From Maribacter sp. ACAM166 (GTDB lineage Bacteria; Bacteroidota; Bacteroidia; Flavobacteriales; Flavobacteriaceae), in NCBI RefSeq assembly GCF_005771495.1, contig NZ_VAUW01000035.1, forward strand, positions 1-46,026: a DNA stretch of 46,026 nt, read 5' to 3'. The position numbers and the translations under genes are program-made. Under the pieces are notes generated by a model, which worked only from the letters and a program-made list of their open reading frames with translations, was not told the origin of the DNA and ran no database searches. Position 1 is the stretch's first letter; each line of letters opens with the position of its first letter. Positions 8,464-17,980 of this stretch are shown here, piece by piece.

Positions 8464-10008
8464 ATGGCAAAGCAAGAAGATGATTTTAAGCGTGTAATTT
8501 CTCACGCAAAGGAATACGGTTACGTATTTCAATCCAGTGAAATATATGATGGGTTAAGTGCTGTGTATGACTACGGTCAGAATGGTACTGAACTAAAAAA
8601 GAATATTCGCGAATATTGGTGGAAAGCCATGGTACAGCTCAATGATAATATTGTTGGGTTGGATGCTGCCATCCTTATGCATCCCACTACGTGGGAAGCT
8701 TCTGGGCATATTAATGCATTCAATGATCCATTAATAGACAATAAGGATTCTAAAAAAAGATATAGGGCAGATGTTTTGGTAGAAGATTACGTTGCCAAAA
8801 TAGATTCGAAGATTGAAAAAGAGGTGAACAAGGCTGAAAAACGTTTTGGCGATTCTTTTAACAAGGAAAAATTCTTGGAAACGAATCAAAGGGTAGTAGA
8901 CTATCAACTACAGGGAAAAACTATCTTGACTAGATTAGGTAAATCATTGCAGAATGAAGATTTGGCAGATGTTAAAGCCCTTATTGAGGAATTGGATATA
9001 GCATGCCCAATGTCTGGTTCTAAAAACTGGACAGAAGTAAAGCAATTCAACCTTATGTTTGGCACAAAGTTAGGTGCAAATGCAGAGAGCGCAATGGACC
9101 TTTTTCTTAGGCCCGAAACCGCACAAGGAATTTTTGTTAACTTTTTAAATGTTCAGAAATCTGGTCGTATGAAAATTCCTTTTGGAATTGCACAGACCGG
9201 TAAAGCGTTTAGAAATGAAATTGTAGCAAGACAATTCATTTTTAGAATGCGTGAGTTTGAGCAGATGGAAATGCAATTTTTTATTCAGCCAGGCACTCAA
9301 AAAGAATGGTACGAAGTTTGGAAAGAAAAAAGGATGAAATGGCACCTGTCTCTAGGTTTGGGACAGGAGAATTACCGTTTTCATGACCATGAGAAATTGG
9401 CGCATTACGCAGATGCTGCAGCAGATATAGAGTTTCGTTTTCCTTTTGGCTTCAAAGAATTGGAGGGAATACATTCCCGTACCGATTTTGATTTAAGTAG
9501 TCATGAGAAATTTTCTGGGAAGAAATTGCAATATTTCGACCATGAAGTTAACAAAAACTACGTTCCTTATGTTTTAGAAACGTCTATTGGTTTGGATAGA
9601 ATGTTCTTGGCCGTATTCTCTAACTCCCTAAAAGAGGAAGAATTGGATAATAATACCACCAGAATAGTTCTTAAGTTGCCTGCCGTGTTAGCGCCAATTA
9701 AAGCAGCTATTCTACCATTGGTGAAGAAAGATGGTTTACCAGAGATTGCGCAAAGTATCGTAGATGACCTTAAGTGGGATTTTAATGTCACTTATGACGA
9801 AAAAGATGCCGTAGGTAGGCGTTATAGAAGACAGGATGCCAATGGTACGCCATTTTGTATTACAGTTGATCACCAAACGTTGGAAGATCAAACGGTAACT
9901 ATTAGGCATAGAGATTCTATGGAGCAGGAACGAGTAGCTATTTCAGCATTAAATGGAATCATTCATGAAGCTGTAGATATGAAGACCTGGTTAAAAAAAA
10001 TGGAATAG
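8464..10008 (+). CDS. glyS: Glycyl-tRNA synthetase, single-chain class II type
   Basis: 514 residues, the normal size of the dimeric (alpha2, GlyQS) enzyme that charges tRNA-Gly, not the two-gene alpha/beta form. Class II signatures are present: GAMMA-type N-terminal block with SSEIYDGLSAVYDYGQNG, motif 2 (FRNEIVARQFIFRMREFEQ), motif 3 (TSIGLDRMFLAVF), and the C-terminal anticodon-binding domain (LAPIKAAILPL, YRRQDANGTPFC). The catalytic core LRPETAQGIFVNF is intact. One base separates its stop from the convergent receptor gene, and no terminator is visible between them. Confidence 0.97.
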   Translation: MAKQEDDFKRVISHAKEYGYVFQSSEIYDGLSAVYDYGQNGTELKKNIREYWWKAMVQLNDNIVGLDAAILMHPTTWEASGHINAFNDPLIDNKDSKKRYRADVLVEDYVAKIDSKIEKEVNKAEKRFGDSFNKEKFLETNQRVVDYQLQGKTILTRLGKSLQNEDLADVKALIEELDIACPMSGSKNWTEVKQFNLMFGTKLGANAESAMDLFLRPETAQGIFVNFLNVQKSGRMKIPFGIAQTGKAFRNEIVARQFIFRMREFEQMEMQFFIQPGTQKEWYEVWKEKRMKWHLSLGLGQENYRFHDHEKLAHYADAAADIEFRFPFGFKELEGIHSRTDFDLSSHEKFSGKKLQYFDHEVNKNYVPYVLETSIGLDRMFLAVFSNSLKEEELDNNTTRIVLKLPAVLAPIKAAILPLVKKDGLPEIAQSIVDDLKWDFNVTYDEKDAVGRRYRRQDANGTPFCITVDHQTLEDQTVTIRHRDSMEQERVAISALNGIIHEAVDMKTWLKKME

Positions 10009-10009
10009 A

Positions 10010-12097
10010 TTAAAGCGTATAGCTTAATTTTATACTACCAAAATAGTTTGTATTGTTCCCAGGGTAGAAGTACCTTGGGGCATTACCACCAAAACTACTT
10101 GCATTGATTAAAACGGATTGTGCGTATGTAGTATCCGTTAGGTTATTAATACCAAAATCCAGACCAAGTAGTAATTTTTCGAAGACCTGTTTATTGTATC
10201 CTAGTTTAATGTTCAGTAAGTTGAAAGATTCACTGTAGAGCGTGTTTGCATCAGTTAATGGAATTTCGTCTATAAATTGATGCGTGATATTTGCATACAG
10301 TCCGTTTCCGAAATTAGTTTGAAGTCCGGTATTTAATTTATGTTTGGGAACACCTGTTAAAGGATTTCCAGAATAATCTTCATTTGCTTCTTCATCAATA
10401 AAGTCTATAAATGAATGATTATTATATGTGTAGCTGATATAGGGTGTAAGTACTATTTTTTGTGATGCGTTAAACTTATAGCTCCAATCTAAATCCATCC
10501 CTTGATGTCTTGTCTTCCCTGCATTTCTTCCAATATATTGATCATCTCCAATCCTTTTCGCAACTAAAAGGTTATTTATGGGCATCAAATAAATTGCGAT
10601 ATCCAATTTCAAACGATTGTCCTCGCTCTTATGTTGAATACCAAGTTCATAATTTGTTCCTGTTTCTTGAATTATATCTGGATTAATTATTCCTTCTGGC
10701 GTTAATGTTTCCTCTAGGCTAGGATTTGAAAAACCGCGACTAATATTAGCATAGAGCTGACTATTGTTTGTAATGGAATAGTTTACATCTAAACTAGGTA
10801 AGAATAGTGTTTTAAAATCTCTATCTGCACTAGTATTTGTAGCTTCAGAATTATATAAATCCCTAAAATCATATTGCGTTTTATTGATGTTCATGCCCAA
10901 TTGCGCTGTAAGTCTTTTAGTAAATGGATACGCTACGGTAGCAAAACTGTTTATTTGGCTTCTAAATTCTTTGTTTTGAGATAATTTGTCCCCTTGTAAA
11001 CTTCCATTACCATCATTTTCCTTATAAAGGTTGTCAAAAGTTCCCCATGAATATTCGTCTTTATACAGTTCACCACCTACTGTGTAAGAAAGCGTATTGT
11101 CTGAAACAGTAAGATTGCCTGAGAATAAAGATCTAAGCCCAAACCCGTTGGTGTATTCATCTAAAATATTGAACGGACGAGGTTCATAATGGTCTAAATA
11201 GGTATAAAATAAACTAGTCGTATTTTTCAAATTAGTAGAGGCTTTATACATGTGCGATAGACCTACTAGACTATAGTTGTTGTCCTCATAACCCTTAGAA
11301 GCTTTCCATGTAAATGCAGCTTGTGTTGGGTCTTCATTAAAGTCTGCTTGGTTTATAGAACTTGCTATTTGAGCCGAATAGTCAATATGATTTACTAATA
11401 GACCTAATTCACTTTTTTCGGATAGTTTGAAAATGGAATTTAGGAGAAATCCATCACGCTCAAATCTATTATTTTCTCGGTACCCATCAATTTCCATATG
11501 TCCATATTGCAATGTCATATAAAAATCATCTTGGGTATGGGTAAATCCGAAGTTGTTTTTTAACAGGCCATAGGAGCCTATAGTTGTATTGTTTGTGAAT
11601 TTGGTTGGTTGGTTACTAAGCTGTTTTGTGTTTAAAATAATTGCCCCGCCCAAATTTGTTCCAAAACCTGTACCCTTCGGCCCTTTGATGATCTCTACAG
11701 AGGTAAGGTTTTCTAGGTCATATGCTTCAATTGTGGAAAACCCTGTACCATTAGTTACCGGAATATTATTGTAGTAGAGCCTTAATTTGTCAGTTCCAAA
11801 AGGTGTTCTTGAACCCACACCTCTAATGGTAATTCTATTTGTATTTAATGCACCTGATAACGCATAGACCCCTGAAACCTGATTAATAGAGCCGATAAAA
11901 TCTACCGGACTATAATTATCAAAAACGGTTGCTCCGATTATTTGCGAGGGTACTATTCCAATCGCATTTTTGGCAGTGAGCGTATCTATTACAATAACCT
12001 CATTAAGAACAGTAATACTATCTTTTACTGTTTTGGTTTGAGCGCATAAGCCTAGTGTGAAAACTAAAAAAAGAAAGGATAGGGTTGATTTTTTCAT
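10010..12097 (-). CDS. TonB-dependent outer-membrane receptor
   Basis: 695 residues with a signal peptide (about 1-20, ending in CAQ). A plug domain follows with TIRGVGSRTPFGTDK, the NIPVTNG turn and SVEIIKGPKGTGFG...GGAIILNTK, then a long beta-barrel closing in GSIKLSYTL. Size and lack of an N-terminal carboxypeptidase-like domain place it with FecA/siderophore-type receptors rather than SusC. The ligand (iron chelate, vitamin or other) cannot be told from sequence. It follows the small barrel protein by 26 bases on the same strand, so the pair is probably one operon. Confidence 0.9.
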   Translation of the reverse strand: MKKSTLSFLFLVFTLGLCAQTKTVKDSITVLNEVIVIDTLTAKNAIGIVPSQIIGATVFDNYSPVDFIGSINQVSGVYALSGALNTNRITIRGVGSRTPFGTDKLRLYYNNIPVTNGTGFSTIEAYDLENLTSVEIIKGPKGTGFGTNLGGAIILNTKQLSNQPTKFTNNTTIGSYGLLKNNFGFTHTQDDFYMTLQYGHMEIDGYRENNRFERDGFLLNSIFKLSEKSELGLLVNHIDYSAQIASSINQADFNEDPTQAAFTWKASKGYEDNNYSLVGLSHMYKASTNLKNTTSLFYTYLDHYEPRPFNILDEYTNGFGLRSLFSGNLTVSDNTLSYTVGGELYKDEYSWGTFDNLYKENDGNGSLQGDKLSQNKEFRSQINSFATVAYPFTKRLTAQLGMNINKTQYDFRDLYNSEATNTSADRDFKTLFLPSLDVNYSITNNSQLYANISRGFSNPSLEETLTPEGIINPDIIQETGTNYELGIQHKSEDNRLKLDIAIYLMPINNLLVAKRIGDDQYIGRNAGKTRHQGMDLDWSYKFNASQKIVLTPYISYTYNNHSFIDFIDEEANEDYSGNPLTGVPKHKLNTGLQTNFGNGLYANITHQFIDEIPLTDANTLYSESFNLLNIKLGYNKQVFEKLLLGLDFGINNLTDTTYAQSVLINASSFGGNAPRYFYPGNNTNYFGSIKLSYTL

Positions 12098-12123
12098 AGG
12101 GAATTAAAGTCCAAAAATACATA

Positions 12124-12645
12124 TTATAAACGAAATCCTATGGATAGTCCGGCCTTGAACATAAAGTCATTTTGAAAATCTTCAGGATTAATATTTCGGC
12201 CTATACCTCCATTTATTTCAAGGATAAATCGCTGACTTCTAGTGGTCCATTTTGAACCGGCACCTAAACCAATGGCAGTTGTTGAGTAATCATAATTTCT
12301 ACTACCCAAGCTTTTCGAAACTTCATCATCTTCTCCAGTATAGTATAAACCAAAGACTTCGGCAAAAAAACCACTACGAGGCGCATAGCCAAAATAAGCT
12401 CGTAGATTCGGGCCAATTCCAAAATTCCCATTATAGTCTGTTCCATCCCCATTAAAATATATAGTTCCGCCGATGCTAGTATCATCGTTTAAATAGTATT
12501 CATATGCCCCTTCAACCGCAGAAGTAACCAAAAACTGACCAATATTAAATTTTATTTCATGATTATTTAAGCTATTGGGATAGGCTTGTGCAAATGAATA
12601 CGTTGAAAACGATATTAGTAGAACCGAAAAAACAATCTTGTTCAT
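12124..12645 (-). CDS. Small outer-membrane beta-barrel protein
   Basis: 173 residues from the start chosen at 12645 (MNKIVFSVLLISF). The alternative at 12666 would put seven extra residues before the signal peptide. After the signal peptide (ending near SFAQA) the sequence alternates polar and aromatic residues as in OmpX/OmpA-like porin folds, with a C-terminal strand FMFKAGLSIGFRL ending in Arg-Leu. No peptidoglycan-binding domain is present. It precedes the TonB-dependent receptor by 26 bases; a shared role in envelope transport is inference from position only. Confidence 0.75.
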   Translation of the reverse strand: MNKIVFSVLLISFSTYSFAQAYPNSLNNHEIKFNIGQFLVTSAVEGAYEYYLNDDTSIGGTIYFNGDGTDYNGNFGIGPNLRAYFGYAPRSGFFAEVFGLYYTGEDDEVSKSLGSRNYDYSTTAIGLGAGSKWTTRSQRFILEINGGIGRNINPEDFQNDFMFKAGLSIGFRL

Positions 12646-12773
12646 GAGAATAATTTTAGTAATCATAATTGCTATATAAATTTTGTTCCAAAGTTGTGAA
12701 ATTAGGATTTTAATAGATTGTACACGCCTATAATCTATTACTCTTTTCTATTTTTGGTTCAAAATGATAAAAA

Positions 12774-13538
12774 ATGAAAATCATATCGTATAATGTAAAT
12801 GGAATCAGAGCCGCGCTAAAAAAAGGTTTTTTAGACTGGTTAGCTACGGTTTCACCCGACGTAGTTTGTCTGCAAGAAATAAAAGCAAATGAAGATCAAT
12901 TAGACCTTTCTTTATTTGAAGAAGCTGGGTACACCTATAATTACTGGTACAGTGCTCAAAAGAAAGGGTATAGTGGTGTTGCGATACTTTCTAAATCTAA
13001 ACCCGATGCCGTTGTATTTGGTACAGGTATTGAGCATATGGATTTTGAGGGTAGAAATATTAGGGCAGATTTCGGGGATCTTTCTATTATGAGTTTATAC
13101 CTTCCATCTGGCACAAATATACAGCGCCTGGATCATAAGCTAATGTATATGGCAGATTTTCAAGAGTATATTAAAGAGTTACAAAAGACTAATCCAAACC
13201 TTATTATATTGGGAGATTATAATATTTGTCATGAAGCTATAGATATTCATAATCCTGTTGGATTAAAAAACACATCAGGATTTTTACCTGTTGAACGCGA
13301 ATGGATAGGAGATTTTATCGGTAGTGGTTTTATAGACAGTTTTAGAGAGTTTAATTCTGAACCTGATAATTATACGTGGTGGAGTTATAGGGCAAATGCA
13401 AGAAATAACAATAAGGGATGGCGTTTAGATTATGCGATGGTAGCAGATCCTTTAAAAGACCGATTAAAGCGTTCAGTAATCTTGGCCGAAGCAAAGCATA
13501 GTGATCATTGTCCTATATTGATTGAGATAGATAGTTAG
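12774..13538 (+). CDS. xth: Exodeoxyribonuclease III
   Basis: 254 residues, normal for XthA-type AP endonuclease/3'-exonuclease of base-excision repair. Signatures: ISYNVNGIRAA at the N-terminus, LQEIKA with the metal-binding glutamate, GDYNICH, WRLDYAMVA and the terminal KHSDHCPI with the catalytic histidine. A promoter-like TATTTTTG lies at 12749-12756, 18 bases ahead of the ATG. The next gene (broken cytochrome c/VCBS) starts 6 bases after the stop. Confidence 0.95.
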   Translation: MKIISYNVNGIRAALKKGFLDWLATVSPDVVCLQEIKANEDQLDLSLFEEAGYTYNYWYSAQKKGYSGVAILSKSKPDAVVFGTGIEHMDFEGRNIRADFGDLSIMSLYLPSGTNIQRLDHKLMYMADFQEYIKELQKTNPNLIILGDYNICHEAIDIHNPVGLKNTSGFLPVEREWIGDFIGSGFIDSFREFNSEPDNYTWWSYRANARNNNKGWRLDYAMVADPLKDRLKRSVILAEAKHSDHCPILIEIDS

Positions 13539-13543
13539 TTAAT

Positions 13544-15096
13544 ATGACCAATTTTGTTTCTAAGATGGTATTGTCTTTAATTATTGTTCTCACAATAATG
13601 CTGGGTCTTTATGGTTTTAAAGGTCCTACTATAGAAAACCTTGCTTTATCTGAATTTCGTGCTAATGAGTATGATAAGGGACAAGAGCTGGCAGCCATTT
13701 ATTGTTCATCATGTCATCTACTACCTGACCTATTATCATTGGATAAAGCAACGTGGGAAATAATGTTTTGCCAAATATGGGCAGAAGGTTAGGTCTCAAG
13801 ATAAATGGAAAGATTTGGAGTAGTGAATTGAGCTCTATTGATAAGTCAATAGTTTCTAAAATGAATTTGTATTCAAATACACCCATAATTACCAATCGAG
13901 ACTGGGATTTGATTATTACGTAGATAATGCACCATTAATTTTGCCATTACAAGATAAGAGTAGCGTAGAAATCAACACAAATTTTCCTTTCAAAATTCAG
14001 CCATTGTCTTTAGGGTCTTCCATACTGCCACAAGTTACTTTACTGAAATATAACAAAGAGTTGAAGAAACTGTTCATTGGTAACTATTTAACTCTTTATG
14101 CTTTGGATGTTTTTGGCACTTCAGATAAAACCTGGACTATTGAGAGTCCGGCCACTGATTTGATATATGAAAACAATAGTTCTTCACCCCTTGTATTAAC
14201 TATAGGTAAAATAATTCCATCGGACCAGAAACTGGGTAAAATTCATAATTTAGGAACTAATATAGACGTAAAAGGGTTTTCAGAACTTAAAAGGCCTGTA
14301 GATTTTAATTTTCATGATTTAAACGGCGACGGTAAGAAAAATCTTATTCTTAGCCAATTTGGAAATTATGGTGGTAGGTTGTCTTGGTTTGATGAAGGTG
14401 ATGCTGCAAAGGAGTTTGTGTTAAGTGAAAATCCGGGTATTAGAAAAACGGAAGCTTACGACTTAAACAATGATGGTAAACTAGATATTATTGCATTAAT
14501 GGCGCAAGCTAAGGAGAGGATAACTTTATTTACCAACAATGGTGATAATAGTTTTTCTGAAAGAAAACTTCTTGAATTTTCGGCTATTAAGGGTGCAAAT
14601 TATTTTGAACTTACCGATTTTAATACGGATGGGTTTTATGACCTACTGGTCACCAATGGTGATAACAGGGACTATTCAAATATAGACAAACCGTACCATG
14701 GCATCAGAATCTTTTTAAACAATGGAAAGAATGATTTTAAAGAAGATTTTTTTCCCCATGTACGATTGTAGTAAAGCAATGGCTAGGGATTTTGATAATG
14801 ATGGAGATTTGGACATAATCGCAGCCTCACTATTTGGAAGTTACCAAGAAAATAAAAAACCTACTGAAAGTATTGTGTATTTAATGAACAATGGCAATAT
14901 GGATTTTAGCGCGTCTTATATTCCAGAGGTCATGCATGGAAATTGGTTGACCATGGAGGTAGGAGATTTCAATAAAGACAACCTACTTGATGTCGTTTTA
15001 GGAACGTATGTTTTCGATGTTCAAGAGTTGATGAAAATCATTGAAGTCAATGGAAATGCAAAAATTCCTCAAGTGCTATTATTGACCCAGTTTTAA
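13544..15096 (+). pseudogene. Cytochrome c/VCBS-repeat protein, three frameshifts
   Basis: One ancestral gene of roughly 510 codons in four reading-frame pieces. The N-terminus has a signal anchor and a haem motif CSSCH followed by LLPD. The middle and end carry FG-GAP/VCBS calcium-binding repeats (DLNNDGKLDI, DFNTDGFYDLL, DFDNDGDLDIIA). Frame breaks are near 13762 (one base missing before VLPNMGRRLG), near 13906 (NRDWD then DYYVDNAP) and near 14752 in the run of seven T and four C (EDFF then PMYDCSKAMA). Such proteins are exported electron-transfer or adhesion-like proteins of unknown role. Real decay is most likely; sequencing error in homopolymers could explain the third break but hardly all three. 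Confidence 0.8.
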
Positions 15097-15184
15097 ATAG
15101 GTATAACCTTTCAATACCTAATCATAAACCCTCATTCGAGATATTAATTAGTAGATTTACACTTAACATAGAATATCAGTATTA

Positions 15185-16225
15185 ATGATTTATAGCAAGT
15201 TGCCACACACGGAAATTGAAGTAAGTAAAATATGTTTGGGAACCATGACTTGGGGCAATCAAAACACCCAGTCGGAAGGTCATGAACAGATAAATTATGC
15301 CGTAGATAAGGGTGTGAATTTCTTTGATACGGCAGAATTATATCCAATACCTGCGCACGAGGATAGATACGCAGATACCGAGAAAATTATTGGCAGTTGG
15401 TTCAAAAAGAATGGCAATAGGGAGAATATCGTTTTGGCTTCTAAAATGGCAGGAAAGGCAGAAATGTCTAAATTCATACGCACAACAGGTTTTAATAGAG
15501 AATCGATTATTGAAGCGGTTGAAGGAAGTTTAGAAAGATTACAAACCGATTATATTGATTTATACCAATTACATTGGCCAGACCGTAGCACTAATTATTT
15601 TGGACAAAGAGGCTATACACATGACATCTCTGATTATTGGGAGGATAATATCCATCAAGTGTTGGAAACTTTGCGTGATTTAATTCGAGAAGGTAAAATT
15701 AGACATGTAGGTATATCCAATGAAACACCTTGGGGTACAATGCGTTTTCTAGAGGAAAGTAAAGTTCATGGAGCATTACCGAGAACGATTACAATACAGA
15801 ACCCTTATAGTCTGTTAAATAGATTATTTGAAGTTGGCATGGCAGAAATTTCTGTTAGGGAACAAGTTGGTTTGTTGGCATATTCCCCACTGGGGTTTGG
15901 TGTACTAAGTGGAAAGTATTTGGGCGACTGTATGCCTGAAGGGTCCCGTTTAAATCTTTTTCCTCAATACAGTAGGTATAATGGTACTACTGCTGTTGAG
16001 GCTACAAGAAAGTATTACGAACTGGCACAGGCAAATGGTCTTACCTTGGCACAGATGTCTCTGGCCTTTGTAAATTCCAGACCTTTTGTTACCAGTACAA
16101 TTATAGGTGCGACCACAATGCGACAATTAGAAGAAAATATTGGAAGTATAGACGTGGAACTATCAGAAGAACTCTTCAAAGAAATAGAATCAATACATAA
16201 TCTAATGCCTAATCCAGCACCATAA
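15185..16225 (+). CDS. Tas-like NADP(H)-dependent aldo-keto reductase
   Basis: 346 residues. The aldo-keto reductase tetrad is visible: D48 and Y53 in FFDTAELYP, K87 in LASKMAG and H130 in LYQLHWPD. The opening SKLPHTEIEVSKICLGTMTWG and the PIPAHEDRYADTE insertion match the Tas/YajO-type (AKR11-12-like) branch rather than the short AKRs. Physiological substrate unknown; family members reduce aldehydes and ketones with NADPH in the cytoplasm. A 35-codon membrane-protein gene begins one base after its stop. Confidence 0.9.
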   Translation: MIYSKLPHTEIEVSKICLGTMTWGNQNTQSEGHEQINYAVDKGVNFFDTAELYPIPAHEDRYADTEKIIGSWFKKNGNRENIVLASKMAGKAEMSKFIRTTGFNRESIIEAVEGSLERLQTDYIDLYQLHWPDRSTNYFGQRGYTHDISDYWEDNIHQVLETLRDLIREGKIRHVGISNETPWGTMRFLEESKVHGALPRTITIQNPYSLLNRLFEVGMAEISVREQVGLLAYSPLGFGVLSGKYLGDCMPEGSRLNLFPQYSRYNGTTAVEATRKYYELAQANGLTLAQMSLAFVNSRPFVTSTIIGATTMRQLEENIGSIDVELSEELFKEIESIHNLMPNPAP

Positions 16226-16226
16226 C

Positions 16227-16334
16227 ATGGGAAGTCTTATCTTTTTAAAAATAGGTTTTTGGCAAATAGTGGTAATACTAGCCGTAGTAATTATTATTAT
16301 GGTCTTTGCAAGGATAATGAGGGATAAACGTTAA
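16227..16334 (+). CDS. 35-residue single-pass membrane protein, TatA-like N-terminus
   Basis: ATG at 16227 to TAA at 16332-16334. After GSLIFLKIGFWQ comes a hydrophobic segment (IVVILAVVIIIMVFA, about residues 13-27) and a basic tail RIMRDKR. The order of a short amphipathic start, a single helix and a positive end recalls the first 30 residues of TatA/TatE proteins, but the amphipathic helix and tail are missing. It starts 1 base after the reductase stop and overlaps the convergent radA stop by three bases. It could be a true microprotein or chance; the tight spacing favours a gene. Confidence 0.45.
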   Translation: MGSLIFLKIGFWQIVVILAVVIIIMVFARIMRDKR

Positions 16335-17692
16335 CCGAAAAGGGTACGGGCAACTTCTTCAATTTTAGAGGCCAATAAAATTTTTATCTTAGTTGATTTG
16401 AGGCCTATCTTATTGTTTTTGGATACTATAATGGTGGTATAACCTAATTTTTCGGCTTCTATTATGCGTTGCTCGATACGTTGAACAGGTCTAATTTCAC
16501 CAGCTAGACCAACTTCTGCGGCAAAACATATTCCTTTAGAAATAGGCATGTCTTCATTACTTGATAGTATGGCTGCTACCACTGCTAAATCAATAGCTGG
16601 GTCATCAACCGAAATTCCGCCGGTAATATTTAGGAACACATCTTTTGCGCCTAATTTGAAGCCTGCGCGTTTTTCGAGAACCGCTAATAGCATATTCAAG
16701 CGTTTCGCGTTATAACCGGTAGTAGATCGCTGCGGTGTACCATATACTGCAGTACTTACTAAAGCTTGAATTTCGATAAGTAGGGGGCGCATTCCTTCAA
16801 CAGTTGAAGCAATTGCTGTGCCACTTAATCCGTCATCGTTTTTAGAAATCAGTACTTCAGATGGATTATTAACTTCTCTTAGCCCACTGCCTTGCATTTC
16901 ATAAATACCAAGCTCAGCTGTTGAACCAAATCTATTCTTTAAAGACCTAAGAATTCTATACACATAATTACGGTCACCTTCAAATTGTAAGACGGTATCT
17001 ACCATATGTTCCAAAATTTTAGGTCCTGCAATGGACCCGTCTTTGGTGATATGTCCAATGAGAATAACAGGGGTATTAGTTTCTTTGGCGAATTTTATGA
17101 GTTCGGCTGTACATTCTCGTACTTGAGAAATACTTCCGGCAGCAGATTCGATATAATCTGAATGGAGCGTTTGAATCGAATCAATGACTACAATATCTGG
17201 CTCGGTAGCTTCAATCTGTTTAAAAATATTTTGAGTCTTTGTTTCCGTTAGAATAAAGCACGTTTCACTATTCGGGTTAATTCTATCTGCCCGCATTTTG
17301 ATTTGCTTTTGGCTTTCTTCCCCAGAAACATATAGCGTTTTATAGGGTAATTTTAGTGCAATTTGAAGTAAAAGCGTGCTTTTGCCGACACCAGGTTCAC
17401 CTCCTAATAATACCAAAGCACCAGGCACTAAACCGCCACCTAAGACTCTGTTGAATTCAAGGTCGAATGTATTTAAACGAATTTCTTTTTCAATATTAAT
17501 TTCATTTACCAACAGTGGCTGAGAAACTCTTTTTGCTGTCTGGGAAGGTAATTTCCAATTGGCTTTCTCCTGTTTTTGTACTACCTCTTCAACAACTGTA
17601 TTCCATTGTTTACAGGCAGAACATTGTCCTACCCATTTAGCATACTGTGTTCCACAATTTTGACAAAAAAATGCAGTTTTTGTTTTGGCCAT
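16331..17692 (-). CDS. radA: DNA repair protein RadA
   Basis: 453 residues, standard RadA/Sms length. N-terminal zinc finger with C10, C13, C24, C27 (CQNC...CSAC), Walker A GEPGVGKST at 98-106, a Walker B region VVIDSIQTL, the RadA-specific KNRFG motif (RSLKNRFGS), and a C-terminal Lon-like domain (LNITGGISVDDPAIDLAVVAAI). RadA is a RecA-related branch-migration helicase acting in homologous recombination. All key residues are present. Confidence 0.96.
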   Translation of the reverse strand: MAKTKTAFFCQNCGTQYAKWVGQCSACKQWNTVVEEVVQKQEKANWKLPSQTAKRVSQPLLVNEINIEKEIRLNTFDLEFNRVLGGGLVPGALVLLGGEPGVGKSTLLLQIALKLPYKTLYVSGEESQKQIKMRADRINPNSETCFILTETKTQNIFKQIEATEPDIVVIDSIQTLHSDYIESAAGSISQVRECTAELIKFAKETNTPVILIGHITKDGSIAGPKILEHMVDTVLQFEGDRNYVYRILRSLKNRFGSTAELGIYEMQGSGLREVNNPSEVLISKNDDGLSGTAIASTVEGMRPLLIEIQALVSTAVYGTPQRSTTGYNAKRLNMLLAVLEKRAGFKLGAKDVFLNITGGISVDDPAIDLAVVAAILSSNEDMPISKGICFAAEVGLAGEIRPVQRIEQRIIEAEKLGYTTIIVSKNNKIGLKSTKIKILLASKIEEVARTLFG

Positions 17693-17765
17693 CCTTTACT
17701 TTTACCGTCTGGGCTAAAGGTAGTAAGAAGTTTGAAATGTGTGAATATTTGTAAGTAAATAAGAG

Positions 17766-17936
17766 TTAATTATCTCTGGATTTTTCTTTTTTGTGAGCAC
17801 TAAAGGCTAAGAAAAATGACGCCCATGCCATAAATAGGGCAATACCACTGTAAGGTATAATAAACTCACCTTTCAAGCCAAAATAAGTGAACAGTACTCC
17901 AGAAAACACAAAGTACATTGAATTAATTTTTATCAT
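17766..17936 (-). CDS. 56-residue small membrane protein
   Basis: A minus-strand frame from ATG at 17936 to TAA at 17766. It encodes two hydrophobic segments: residues 7-20 (MYFVFSGVLFTYFG) and about 26-47 (IIPYSGIALFMAWASFFLAF). A basic tail follows (HKKEKSRDN). It lies in a 290-base gap between two same-strand genes and has a coding-like composition. The balanced helix-loop-helix layout is typical of small inner-membrane proteins of Flavobacteriaceae. No named family recognised. Confidence 0.6.
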   Translation of the reverse strand: MIKINSMYFVFSGVLFTYFGLKGEFIIPYSGIALFMAWASFFLAFSAHKKEKSRDN

Positions 17937-17980
17937 AATAAGTAGGTTAGGCTAATTTGGGAACTAGCTGTTTTGAGAAA

